DNA of 41,194 bases from an uncultured Lachnospiraceae bacterium (GCA_937916415.1 CALGGH010000237.1:1-41194); one strand, 5' to 3'; positions 16,259-24,594 are shown, counted from the stretch's first letter. The notes: a model not told the origin generated them from the sequence alone. Program-made: numbers and translations.

Positions 16259-19200
16259 GTGAAGACAAAGAACATACCTAAATGCATAAGAGAAGGTCTT
16301 TTCTGCTTTATGACGGGAGCATTGGTGTTTGCCGGCAGCGCGATCACCGCGCAGGCAGCTGATGGAGATCCCGGCGATGCCGGTGACAATGGACTCACCA
16401 GTGACGTTAATAATGGACAGGAGAGTGCGTCTGAGAGCATTGCTAATGCCATAACTTCAGAAGGATCCGAATCATACGGAGAATCGTCCGGCCATGAGGA
16501 GTCAACTGAGTCAGGAGACTGCCATGAAACAATCGCCACGACCGATACTTACGTAGAATCCGGCACCTTTGAGGAATCCGGTACGGATTATGATTATACG
16601 GTTGAAACGACGGTTGTTGCAGAGAGTACTACGTACGAGGCGGAAAAGGCAGTAGATTCTACGACCACGGAAAACATTGTGGATGGCGAAGAAGCTAAGG
16701 AAGCTACCCTGGTAGATGCTGCGGGTCAGCCGATCCTGGATGAAGACGGCAACGAGCAGACTGCGGAGGTTACCACTTATACAGAAACGACCACGACTGG
16801 TCATTATGAGGTTAAGCAGGCTGAGGCGACCGGATCCGAAACCACGGGTGATACAGAGGGATCAGGAACCGAGAGCGGAGCGGGAACTGAGGAATCGGAA
16901 TCCGGATCCGGGAACGAAACCGGGACCCGGGAGTCCGAAACCGAGGGCGCAGCACAGAATACAGGTACTGAGGGTACGGCACAGACTTCCGATGCGGAGA
17001 CGGTTAACCTCTTGAATGCTACAACCACCGTTACCCGCGAGGTGACCACTGACAGCCGGAAACTGGCGGAGGACGTTCGTGCAAACATTGTTGCCGAGCA
17101 GACAAATGGATCTCAGATAACAACTTCTACGGATGATGATGGGAACGTAACTAAGATTACTACGGAGGTCGTATCCGTCAGTGACGTTACCAGGATAATA
17201 AAATTGGCCGGCAGGGAAGTGACTGACATTGAAGGCATTTCCGAGAATGATGAGTTCGTCGTTAAATCCGACGGCACCATTACCTGGAACGGTGTTGAAC
17301 TTGCTTCCGATAGCGACCTGTATAAGATCGTCAATGAGGCTTCGGAAGGCACTGCATATTATCTGGAAGGAACAGATGTTGAGGTTAGCGGTAATCATGA
17401 TTATTCCGTGATTAAGTCGCTGAATGAGGATGGAACGATATCAACCGTCGTAACCAAGGATAATGACGTCATTGATTCTAAAGACGAAGATTACGCCAAG
17501 GTATTGGATTTGCTTGATGAAGAAAGCCTTGAGTCGAAACTTAATGAAATAAATGGCTTGGAAGCGATCAACAAAGCCGGAGCACTGACAGCGGACAACA
17601 TATTCGTTTCCGAAGATGGAACCATTACGTTTGTCAATTTAGGGTCGGAGCAGATAAAAGCGTTAACTGATGCGGGTTATACGGTTAATGTTGAGAATCC
17701 TGACGTAAAAACAGGAGTTGATGAGACCAGGAAAGATGAACTGGTTTCGAAGGGATATGCTTTGACCGGTGATGGCAGAACCGTGGAGCTGACAAAAGCC
17801 GTGTTCGAGGAGATCATGTCGACTGCGGGAGAGGAAGGAACGTCCCTGCCATATGAAAATGCCGGCATCGTCGAAATCGAGGGTGAGGATGGCAGCATCT
17901 CATATATGTTCTCAAACTTGAATGAAGATCAGAAAAATGCACTGCAAGCTGCCGGATATGCGATTGATGACGAGGGATCTGATAGCCGGGAAGAAGTTGA
18001 TGAGGCAACCAAAAACTCTTTGGTGGATCAGGGGTACTCGGTAACTAACACTAATGAAACAAAATACATGTCTGAAGATGACCTTCCTGATGACATTAAG
18101 GATATCCTCAATAAGTATGATTGTTCATATGAGTTTGACGCTGATAAGGGATTGGTTGTTTCCGGATTGACCGAGGATGCCAAGGGCGAACTTGAGGCAA
18201 ATGGTTATGCCGTTGGAGATGACATAGCTTCTGATGGAGAGGATGAGGCTCAGAGCATTGAAATCACAGACGAAATACGAGCTGCATTAAAGGATGCGAC
18301 TTGGACAAAGAATGAGTCTGGAGATGACGTTACGACCATAAAGGTTGGCGAAGTTAGTTATACTGTCGTTCGGAGCGGAGAGTTTAATCAGACATCTTCT
18401 GAAGAGTATGAAAGGCTGTATGACAAATTGACCGGTCTTGGTTATACAAAAGATCAAATAGATGATTACCTGGGTAAAACAGAAATAGCTGATGAACTGT
18501 CTAAATATGGTGACATCTATTCTGCCGTAGAGCATTATAGCATTTACGCAAATGAAGTGTATTTAAATGGCCATAGTCAGGCTGACGTATGTGCCAATAC
18601 GGTATATTTCTCTAATTTGGAGATAGGTTCTGATAAAGTATATGATTCAATTGCTCAAAGTGTTAAAGTCGGCACAATTAGCGGAACGGTGGGCAGTTCA
18701 ATCATGCCCGGTGATGCCACGACTGAATTTATCCTCAGCGATAAATACGTCACGACCGGAAACATAGATGCTTCTTATAACGGGAATAAATATGACATTA
18801 AGATCACAGGAGTTAATGAAGATGGATACATTACCCAAATATCAGTAGATGGCGATAAGAAGGATGCCGCAGGAGGATATGCATTTGTATTTGATAAGAA
18901 TACTGGCGACTATTATCAGATTCAGTATAATGCCTGCAAAGGCAACATGAAGATTACTTCAGCCTCTGACGTGAGTACGGACGTGTCTGCCGTAGTCAAG
19001 GCTTCGATTGATCTCCAGAATGCCGGAACGGCTGATGGCGCTGTCACGGCCACGCTGGAATATGGAAGTGACCAGAAGTATGGCATGGACATAACTGCCA
19101 TTGATTCTGATACAATATTTGTTAATCTGAATATAGCAGAATGTACTACGATAATGCTGAATGAAGAGATTCATTGGTCTGGTCCGGAACATGACCAATT

Positions 19201-20554
19201 GATATCAGAGGGATATGCGGTTACTTGGGTTCAAGAATTGAATAGGCATGTTTATGCAAAGCAGATTGTTGGAGCTACGTCAGATCAACTGGCTGATTAT
19301 GCTGACGTGACTAAATACTTAATACAGACCAAGAAGGGAATATATGATTCAGAGGGCAATGATTTAACATCTGCATTTGCAGAATCTGAGAAGGTGAGGG
19401 TCACCTCGAATGATGGACAAACGGTTATATTTAACTTTGCGGTTCAATCAGGACTTGATACGTCTGACATGTTCATACTGTTGAACAGAACCAACCTAAA
19501 TGACAGTCAGTCATCTATTCAACCTAATGCCGATACAGAGATCTATTTTACGGATTATGTAGTGTATAATTTCGGAACTTATTCCGGATCAATTACGACT
19601 GAGTCTATAGCCGGTGCTATTCTTGCAGGAAATGCAACAGTTTATAATACCGGAACAAGTACAGGTTCTGTTGCGGCTGAAAAGGTATATGTTGAAAGTG
19701 GAGAGTGGCATTCTCATTCGAGTTCTGAATACTATGTTAAAGACCTGACGGCGTCTGTTTCGAAAAATGAAAATACTAATACAGTTACGCGGGTTACATA
19801 CGACCTTGAGAAGATTTTCTATAATAAGACGCTGTATGATTTATCCAGAACGGACTCTACGGTTTATCAGGACGTTACGGCAGAAATAGGAAGTGAAACA
19901 CAACTAACGACAGATGCTCTTTATAAGGTCAGCTTCACGAGAACAACTACGACCGAGCAGGAAAAAGAATGGTCCGAAGTGAAGAGAACATATACTGAAG
20001 AGGGCGATTCCGACACGGATACGGATACAGACACAGACACGGATACAGATACAGACACAGATACGGACACAGATACAGATACCGATACCGATTCGGACTC
20101 CGATTCAGACAGTGACTCTGACTCGGATAGCGATTCGGACTCAGACTCCGATTCAGACAGTGATTCTGACTCGGATAGCGATTCAGACTCAGACTCAGAC
20201 AGTGACTCTGACTCGGATTCAGATAGCGACTCAGATACGGATACTGATACGGACACTGATACGGATACAGATACCGACACTGATACAGACACCGATACGG
20301 ACACAGACACGGATCGTGTTATAATAAGAGATGGACAGGTTCCGCTCGCGGGTGCTGCGGCAGTTCTTGGAGCAAGACGCGCACCCGGAGGAGCCGTGCT
20401 CGGCGCAAGGCGTTCACCCGGCACGGGCGATGCCAGCAGCATGGGCGGCCTGCTGGCCATGATGAGTACGGCCACCGGCACGCTTGGAGCATGGGCACTG
20501 TCCAGGAAGAAACGTCGCAAGGAGGGCGAGCCCGAATCCGACGACATGGAGTAA
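16259..20554 (+). CDS. Giant wall-anchored surface adhesin with Asp-Ser/Asp-Thr stalk
   Basis: This 1431 aa protein starts with GTG at 16259, 3-8 nt after AAGGAGGAG. It has a signal peptide (CIREGLFCFMTGALVFAGSA ... AQA) and a Thr/Glu/Ser-rich region (about 35-260). Repeats of about 90 residues follow, containing (A/S/N)xGY(A/S/T)(V/I/L) near 455-660. A globular part (about 755-1230) includes IYANEVYLNGHSQADVCANTVYF, reminiscent of choice-of-anchor A domains. Residues 1250-1352 are pure Asp-Thr, Asp-Ser, Asp-Thr dipeptides. The C-terminus has two VLGARR units, SPGTGD, a hydrophobic helix and RKKRRK, a sortase-type anchor without classical LPxTG. The Sdr proteins of staphylococci use a similar stalk to lift a ligand-binding head from the wall. 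The sigma-28 promoter implies expression with flagella. Confidence 0.85.
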   Translation: MKTKNIPKCIREGLFCFMTGALVFAGSAITAQAADGDPGDAGDNGLTSDVNNGQESASESIANAITSEGSESYGESSGHEESTESGDCHETIATTDTYVESGTFEESGTDYDYTVETTVVAESTTYEAEKAVDSTTTENIVDGEEAKEATLVDAAGQPILDEDGNEQTAEVTTYTETTTTGHYEVKQAEATGSETTGDTEGSGTESGAGTEESESGSGNETGTRESETEGAAQNTGTEGTAQTSDAETVNLLNATTTVTREVTTDSRKLAEDVRANIVAEQTNGSQITTSTDDDGNVTKITTEVVSVSDVTRIIKLAGREVTDIEGISENDEFVVKSDGTITWNGVELASDSDLYKIVNEASEGTAYYLEGTDVEVSGNHDYSVIKSLNEDGTISTVVTKDNDVIDSKDEDYAKVLDLLDEESLESKLNEINGLEAINKAGALTADNIFVSEDGTITFVNLGSEQIKALTDAGYTVNVENPDVKTGVDETRKDELVSKGYALTGDGRTVELTKAVFEEIMSTAGEEGTSLPYENAGIVEIEGEDGSISYMFSNLNEDQKNALQAAGYAIDDEGSDSREEVDEATKNSLVDQGYSVTNTNETKYMSEDDLPDDIKDILNKYDCSYEFDADKGLVVSGLTEDAKGELEANGYAVGDDIASDGEDEAQSIEITDEIRAALKDATWTKNESGDDVTTIKVGEVSYTVVRSGEFNQTSSEEYERLYDKLTGLGYTKDQIDDYLGKTEIADELSKYGDIYSAVEHYSIYANEVYLNGHSQADVCANTVYFSNLEIGSDKVYDSIAQSVKVGTISGTVGSSIMPGDATTEFILSDKYVTTGNIDASYNGNKYDIKITGVNEDGYITQISVDGDKKDAAGGYAFVFDKNTGDYYQIQYNACKGNMKITSASDVSTDVSAVVKASIDLQNAGTADGAVTATLEYGSDQKYGMDITAIDSDTIFVNLNIAECTTIMLNEEIHWSGPEHDQLISEGYAVTWVQELNRHVYAKQIVGATSDQLADYADVTKYLIQTKKGIYDSEGNDLTSAFAESEKVRVTSNDGQTVIFNFAVQSGLDTSDMFILLNRTNLNDSQSSIQPNADTEIYFTDYVVYNFGTYSGSITTESIAGAILAGNATVYNTGTSTGSVAAEKVYVESGEWHSHSSSEYYVKDLTASVSKNENTNTVTRVTYDLEKIFYNKTLYDLSRTDSTVYQDVTAEIGSETQLTTDALYKVSFTRTTTTEQEKEWSEVKRTYTEEGDSDTDTDTDTDTDTDTDTDTDTDTDTDTDSDSDSDSDSDSDSDSDSDSDSDSDSDSDSDSDSDSDSDSDSDSDSDSDTDTDTDTDTDTDTDTDTDTDTDTDTDRVIIRDGQVPLAGAAAVLGARRAPGGAVLGARRSPGTGDASSMGGLLAMMSTATGTLGAWALSRKKRRKEGEPESDDME
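20006..20314 (+). repeat. Hexamer-repeat tract encoding (DT)n(DS)n(DT)n
   Basis: This 309-nt tract consists of GA(T/C)-AC(N) and GA(T/C)-(TCN/AGY) codon pairs, giving 103 residues that switch from Asp-Thr to Asp-Ser and back to Asp-Thr. Synonymous codons vary, so the DNA copies are not identical. Confidence 0.95.
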
Positions 20555-20629
20555 ACGGCAGTTCAAGGCGAACGTGCCACTCCGATTAATAAGCTTTTAC
20601 CACATTCCTTTTTATCCCTTATTTTCCCC

Positions 20630-20658
20630 GATGCCTCTCCTTTCCCCGGAGGGGCATC
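20630..20658 (+). terminator. Terminator-like hairpin after the adhesin gene
   Basis: GATGCCTCTCC (20630-20640) pairs with GGAGGGGCATC (20648-20658) over 11 positions with one wobble. The following acccttttaagc is only moderately T-rich. Confidence 0.6.
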
Positions 20659-20703
20659 ACCCTTTTAAGCAAAAATCCCCATGAATTTTTTGGCGGAAAC
20701 TAT

Positions 20704-20730
20704 TAGGTAATGTACAGGCCCGACCGATAT
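20704..20730 (+). promoter_or_regulatory. Sigma-28-like promoter of the flagellin gene
   Basis: TAGG (20704-20707), 15 nt, then ACCGATAT (20723-20730) matches the flagellar promoter layout with seven of eight -10 bases and a weak -35. It predicts a 5' leader of about 140 nt before the flagellin start. Confidence 0.65.
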
Positions 20731-20879
20731 ACGTTACAGTGATATAAGCACCACAGGACGAATCATCTGAATCAAGCCTGCTTAAATGAGGGTATTGGCA
20801 TGAGAGATCCTGATCAGGCCGGCCGCATTGCGTGCAGGCTGGCGAACATGGACGTGATCACGCATAAACGGAGTTATAT

Positions 20880-22880
20880 ATGATCATTCAGCACAATCTT
20901 CTGGCTATGAACGCCCAAAGACAGTTCCAACTGTCCGACACAAAGAAATCCAAATCATCCGAAAAGCTTTCCTCGGGCTATCGCATCAACAGATCAGCTG
21001 ATGATGCGGCGGGCCTTGCCATATCCGAAAAGATGCGTCGTCAGATCAGAGGGCTTAATCAGGCCTCCGCCAACATCATGGACGGAGTGGGATACGTCCA
21101 GACCGGAGAGGGCGCATTAAATGAAGTTGATGACATGCTTCATCGCATGACCGAACTGGCCGTTCAGGCTTCCAATGACACTAACACGGATCAGGACCGC
21201 GAATATATTGACATGGAAATACAGCAGATCAAGAGCGAAATGAGCCGCGTTTTTGAGACCACTTCCTTTAATGAAAGACTCATATGGCAACCGGATCCGG
21301 ATAAGCTTGTTCAGGTCGGAACGGAAAAAAAGTATACCGTCACATTTAAGAATACGCATATCGGATATGACGTAACGGATAGTAATAAAGGGTTTATCCC
21401 GTACAACGGAATCAAACTGGCTGCGGATGAAGAGGGCATCAAAGCTTCCTGGAAGGCGTATGATGGTAATACCTATGAAACATCAAAGGTTGACTGGGAT
21501 ACCGTGGTGGCGGGTGGCTATTCATTCAAATTGGAAGATTACATGCCGGACTCCGTTAAGGACGGCAGTGGCAACCCCCCTTTCACTTTTACCGTAGGCT
21601 TTACTCCAAATTCTTACGCAACGCGGGATGATATCATAGCGGCAATCAATCAGTCAAGCATAAGTACCAGTACCAACGCATACTATGAACTGCGGTTTGA
21701 GGATTCCTCGGGTAATAAGGTTACACATCCCGCCATGACGCTGACAGAGGCAAGGGCGGCTTCTTTTGCAGCATCTTATGTTTCCGCGGCGAACGGAGGC
21801 CATACCTTTGATGCGCCGGATGATGCTTTTATCGAGCCCAGCCCTTCTCCCAATCTGGTGACTTATCCCTCATCTATTACAGCTTCAGATGCCCGGGAAG
21901 ATGGTACATCCTGGACGTTTAAGTTCAATATGCAGGGCATTGGAGGAGTTACCGCCAATTGTGTCAATGTAAAATATTATTCATACGATCATGCAGATGA
22001 TGATCTGGGATATTGGTGGGATTGGCGTCCTGGTTATATCTGGGTTGGGAACGAAAGAGTATATGAACCGCATTATCAGGAATACCAGATTTCAAGAAAT
22101 CTTGGTAATACGCTTAAGGATGTCATGAAAGGTCTTACCGGGGAAAAGGGAGATGATCCTTTCCCGGGCTTGTTAAATAGTGACAACGGAGGAGATTCAG
22201 ACAGCGGCGGAATGATTACTTTTGAATTCCGTGCTGATGCGGATAGTGCGTTTAGCTCCGGAAGCGCATCGGGAAAAGATGGGATTTTTACATTTCAACT
22301 CTGGCTTGAGGTGGGCAGAGACGATACCGAGCAGTCTGTGCTGGATAAGATCAATTCCGTGCTAAATGCTGATACCAGACTGGATGTTTATATCGGACAT
22401 TCCTCCAATAATGAAGGCGCTTATATCGGAACTCCCACAAGTTCGCACAAGATTGATACGCCTGTCTATGACTATGATCAGTATGAAAAGCATATACTGA
22501 TCCAGGCGGGATCCGACAAAGGCCAGTATATAGACATCCACTACAAGATCCTGAACATGGACATGCTGGGGCTTCTTGATACTAATGCCTTGACGCAGGA
22601 AGACTCGGAAAACGCCATAGAGGAAGTGAAACACGCCCTGCACACAGTAAATGAGGAACGCGCCGTGTTCGGCGCATATCAAAACCGCCTGGAGCATGCC
22701 TACAACGCCAATAAGAATACCGAAGAGAATACGCAGGCGGCCGAATCCCTTATCCGTGACACGGACATGGCGGCAGAGATGGTAAGTTTCTCCACGGCCA
22801 ACATCCTGGCTCAGTTCGGTGAATCCATGATAACCCAGGCCAATCAGACGCCAAACGGCGTACTCAGCCTGCTTCAGTAA
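20880..22880 (+). CDS. Flagellin with large central insertion
   Basis: This 666 aa flagellin has the classic N-terminal D0/D1 region (MIIQHNLLAMNAQRQFQL then KLSSGYRINRSADDAAGLAI and NQASANIMDGVGYVQTGEGAL). The C-terminal D0/D1 region is VNEERAVFGAYQNRLEHAYN then QAAESLIRDTDMAAEM through QFGESMITQANQ. Common Clostridia flagellins have 270-500 residues; here about 425 residues (about 145-570) form a variable surface domain. This insert is rich in Tyr and Trp, with WWDWRPGYIWVGNE near residue 380. The ends build the filament and are exported by the flagellar type III system. The ATG at 20880 follows CGGAG. No other flagellar genes are adjacent, so this is a separate filament gene. The symbol fliC/hag is not assigned because paralogues are likely. 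Confidence 0.93.
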   Translation: MIIQHNLLAMNAQRQFQLSDTKKSKSSEKLSSGYRINRSADDAAGLAISEKMRRQIRGLNQASANIMDGVGYVQTGEGALNEVDDMLHRMTELAVQASNDTNTDQDREYIDMEIQQIKSEMSRVFETTSFNERLIWQPDPDKLVQVGTEKKYTVTFKNTHIGYDVTDSNKGFIPYNGIKLAADEEGIKASWKAYDGNTYETSKVDWDTVVAGGYSFKLEDYMPDSVKDGSGNPPFTFTVGFTPNSYATRDDIIAAINQSSISTSTNAYYELRFEDSSGNKVTHPAMTLTEARAASFAASYVSAANGGHTFDAPDDAFIEPSPSPNLVTYPSSITASDAREDGTSWTFKFNMQGIGGVTANCVNVKYYSYDHADDDLGYWWDWRPGYIWVGNERVYEPHYQEYQISRNLGNTLKDVMKGLTGEKGDDPFPGLLNSDNGGDSDSGGMITFEFRADADSAFSSGSASGKDGIFTFQLWLEVGRDDTEQSVLDKINSVLNADTRLDVYIGHSSNNEGAYIGTPTSSHKIDTPVYDYDQYEKHILIQAGSDKGQYIDIHYKILNMDMLGLLDTNALTQEDSENAIEEVKHALHTVNEERAVFGAYQNRLEHAYNANKNTEENTQAAESLIRDTDMAAEMVSFSTANILAQFGESMITQANQTPNGVLSLLQ

Positions 22881-22930
22881 GCAGACGTAAGAGCCTGATC
22901 GGGGATCGTCCGCAGGCCATGATCGAACAG

Positions 22931-22948
22931 GGGCTGGTCAGATAGCCC
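22931..22948 (+). terminator. Possible flagellin terminator hairpin
   Basis: GGGCT (22931-22935) pairs with AGCCC (22944-22948), followed only by tta. The short stem and missing T-tract make this weak. Confidence 0.3.
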
Positions 22949-23005
22949 TTACCCATCATTAATATCCCGAGTTTATTTTTCCTTTAGGAAGTTTATAAAA
23001 AGTTA

Positions 23006-23032
23006 TTAGCACTCACTCTTGACGAGTGCTAA
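23006..23032. promoter_or_regulatory. CIRCE operator (HrcA binding site)
   Basis: TTAGCACTC (23006-23014), 9 nt, GAGTGCTAA (23024-23032) is a perfect CIRCE element. HrcA represses heat-shock genes through it. It overlaps the -35 of the hsp20 promoter. Confidence 0.97.
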
Positions 23033-23047
23033 CAATGGGTGTATAAC
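23019..23047 (+). promoter_or_regulatory. Sigma-A promoter of hsp20
   Basis: TTGACG (23019-23024), 17 nt, TATAAC (23042-23047). The -35 lies inside the right half of CIRCE, so bound HrcA would exclude polymerase. Predicted start near 23054. Confidence 0.8.
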
Positions 23048-23062
23048 ATAATCATGAAGAGC

Positions 23063-23146
23063 GAAAAGCCCAAAGGAAAACCCAAAAGACAATGAGGTTT
23101 TTCCAATGACAGGCCGAAACGGCCGCTAGCTAAGAACGGGCTTTTC
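23063..23146 (+). promoter_or_regulatory. Folded 5' leader of hsp20, three-way-junction-like
   Basis: GAAAAGCCC (23063-23071) pairs perfectly with GGGCTTTTC (23138-23146). Inside it lie GGAAAACC (23075-23082) with GGTTTTTCC (23096-23104, one bulge), and GGCCG-AAA-CGGCC (23112-23124). Three nested stems in an 85-nt leader point to a structured RNA or RNA thermometer, but the Shine-Dalgarno (23171-23176) lies outside the fold. Confidence 0.5.
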
Positions 23147-23184
23147 AGAACAGCACAGTTAATCAATAAGAGGAGGAAAATATT

Positions 23185-23637
23185 ATGATGATGCCCAGTA
23201 TTTTAACAAACAATTTGTTCGGAGATTTCTTTGATGATGACTGGTTCGACAGAAGGCCGGCAGCAGAGCCCAAGCACCCCGCAGCACATCCCGGCAGACT
23301 GATGAGCACGGACATCAAGGAGTCTGATACGGACTACCAGCTCGAGATGGAGCTTCCCGGATATGCCAAGGAAGACGTCAGCGCCAAGCTTGAGAACGGC
23401 TACATGACCATCGAGGCCACCAAGAGCGAGAACCACGACGAGAAGGACGAGAAGACCGGTAAGTACATCCGCAGGGAGCGTTATACCGGATCCTGCCGCA
23501 GAAGCTTCTACGTAGGCGATGCCGTTACCGAGGAAGACATCAAGGCTAACTTCAAGGATGGCATCCTGACCGTGGTCATCCCTAAGATCGATCCCAAGAA
23601 AATCGAAACCAGCAAGACGATAGCCATAGAAGGCTGA
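23185..23637 (+). CDS. Hsp20-family small heat-shock protein
   Basis: This 150 aa ATP-independent chaperone contains an alpha-crystallin domain: TDIKESDTDYQLEMELPGYA, KEDVSAKLENGYMTIEA, RRERYTGSCRRSFYVGD and DIKANFKDGILTVVIPK. The C-terminal IAIEG supplies the I-x-I oligomer motif. It holds unfolding cytosolic proteins in a refoldable state. AGGAGG at 23171 supports the start at 23185; a second ATG at 23188 is possible. It is a single-gene unit: CIRCE-controlled promoter, structured leader and a strong terminator. Length and domain order are typical for Clostridia. Confidence 0.96.
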   Translation: MMMPSILTNNLFGDFFDDDWFDRRPAAEPKHPAAHPGRLMSTDIKESDTDYQLEMELPGYAKEDVSAKLENGYMTIEATKSENHDEKDEKTGKYIRRERYTGSCRRSFYVGDAVTEEDIKANFKDGILTVVIPKIDPKKIETSKTIAIEG

Positions 23638-23707
23638 CCGGCTGAACGGATTGCCATGGCAAGGCCGCAAGGCTAATTTTACTAGCCGCAATGTTTTGAA
23701 CTCGTTG

Positions 23708-23738
23708 CCCTCGCTGCAAACGCGCAGCGGGGGTTTTT
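23708..23738 (+). terminator. Rho-independent terminator of hsp20
   Basis: CCCTCGCTGC (23708-23717) pairs with GCAGCGGGGG (23724-23733), one wobble, followed by five Ts (23734-23738). Confidence 0.88.
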
Positions 23739-23745
23739 GACGTTC

Positions 23746-23804
23746 AGGATTTCATTCTCTGCCCCGCAGCCATATAGGATTCTATTCTTTGTCCTGCAGC
23801 TATT
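23746..23804. repeat. Diverged 30-bp tandem duplication
   Basis: Copies at about 23746-23774 and 23776-23804 share the frame aggat-t.-att.t-g.cc.gcagc with roughly three quarters identical positions. No function is evident; the second copy runs into the -35 of the next promoter. Confidence 0.5.
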
Positions 23805-23834
23805 GACATTATCAGTTAGTTACAGTAAACTAAC
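23803..23834 (+). promoter_or_regulatory. Promoter with overlapping inverted repeat
   Basis: TTGACA (23803-23808), 17 nt, TAAACT (23826-23831). An inverted repeat GTTAGTTAC/GTAAACTAAC (23815-23834) covers spacer and -10, a plausible operator. It drives the FeoB-associated peptide gene. Confidence 0.6.
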
Positions 23835-23877
23835 GTATGTTAGAACTATCAGAAAGCATCAGCATATAAGTAGCTCG

Positions 23878-24023
23878 TTGGAAACATAATAGCGTCCCTG
23901 ATCCTGATCCTGATAGTCGGACTGACCATTAGAAGCCTGGTCAAAACCAGGCAAAAGGGTTCCTGTTCCTGCGGCTGTGAATGCGGATGCTGCCCAATGG
24001 GCGGAAAATGCCATCAAAAATGA
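23878..24023 (+). pseudogene. FeoB-associated Cys-rich membrane peptide with damaged start
   Basis: The frame ending at TGA 24021-24023 encodes one transmembrane helix (NIIASLILILIVGLTIRSLV), a basic turn (KTRQKG) and a Cys cluster (SCSCGCECGCCPMGGKCHQK), the full layout of the FeoB_associated family. These peptides accompany the ferrous-iron transporter FeoB; none is seen here. No start codon is in frame between a stop and the helix. A TTG at 23878 would give MENIIAS if one more A were present in gaaac, so a 1-nt deletion at the start, or a sequencing error, is the simplest explanation. Promoter and downstream hairpin are both present. Confidence 0.65.
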
Positions 24024-24097
24024 CGACAAACCGTCATTTCCGCGGCATGGATCAATAACATTGCTTTTACGTTTCATGATTAACCCTTATGGAACAT

Positions 24098-24119
24098 GGG
24101 CCCGGCACTTGCCGGGCCC
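24098..24119 (+). terminator. Strong GC-rich hairpin
   Basis: GGGCCCGGC (24098-24106) pairs perfectly with GCCGGGCCC (24111-24119), tetraloop ACTT. Only tgttt follows, so termination efficiency is uncertain. Confidence 0.65.
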
Positions 24120-24287
24120 TGTTTCCGTCATGGCATGTTTTTCATCCCTGCCCGGTTAAATGAAACTGCAATAAATCAAATGCCGGATTTCAATGAGAGA
24201 TTGACTAAAGCACGATTGATTGGTATTCTAATAATGGACGATAAAAAGTCCCGGTGTCTAAAAATTCATCATGATAGGAGCAGAATT

Positions 24288-24572
24288 ATGAGTATGGATA
24301 ACATTTCCCGGCAGGAACAGGAAGATATAGAGAATGCTTTGGACGCAGGCAAGATGATCGAACCCGCGTCCACCAGGCGCGTGCTTTCGCAGGGCGAGAT
24401 CGACAAGATCGTGGACGCATATCATGAACTCAGGCAGTCCGAGGCCAACCTTCGCGAACTCATGGACATGGCGGAGAAACTCAATTCCTCAGACGATACC
24501 AGAACCGAGTTTACCGAGAAGTGTGCGAAGTATTTCCCGCTTTTGCTCAACACGCTGGATGCGCTTAAGTAA
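24288..24572 (+). CDS. Small acidic helical protein with FliM-like EID motif
   Basis: This 94 aa protein starts at 24288 behind TAGGAG. It is predicted helical and cytoplasmic, with no Cys or membrane segment. VLSQGEIDKIVDAY (about residues 32-45) resembles the LSQ.EIDALL peptide at the start of FliM/FliN-type switch proteins, the part that binds phosphorylated CheY. The rest (LRQSEANLRELMDMAEKLNS) looks like a helical hairpin. Upstream codons in the same frame lack a ribosome binding site. It ends 22 bp before the convergent tetR gene. Given the chemoreceptor and flagellin nearby, a motility role is possible, but the motif is short and this is inference. I do not recognise the family. Confidence 0.65.
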   Translation: MSMDNISRQEQEDIENALDAGKMIEPASTRRVLSQGEIDKIVDAYHELRQSEANLRELMDMAEKLNSSDDTRTEFTEKCAKYFPLLLNTLDALK

Positions 24573-24594
24573 CGGATTAAGCCGGACAGGCCCC

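Noticed and set aside
16138..16281. 46-codon ATG frame in the adhesin leader overlapping its start
   Set aside because: No Shine-Dalgarno and highly basic, unlikely composition; could be a leader peptide but nothing supports it.
20006..20314. CRISPR-like array
   Set aside because: It is a coding hexamer repeat for Asp-Thr/Asp-Ser without spacers, and no cas genes are present.
19921..20547. 208-codon minus-strand frame of Ser-Glu and Ser-Val dipeptides
   Set aside because: It is the antisense of the Asp-Ser/Asp-Thr repeat with no start signals.
23054..23095. 13-codon frame (MKSEKPKGKPKRQ) in the hsp20 leader
   Set aside because: It starts at the predicted transcription start with no ribosome binding site; the bases are better explained by the leader stems.
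24172..24287. In-frame extension of the 94 aa protein upstream (MPDFNERL...)
   Set aside because: No ribosome binding site, while TAGGAG sits at the right distance from 24288.
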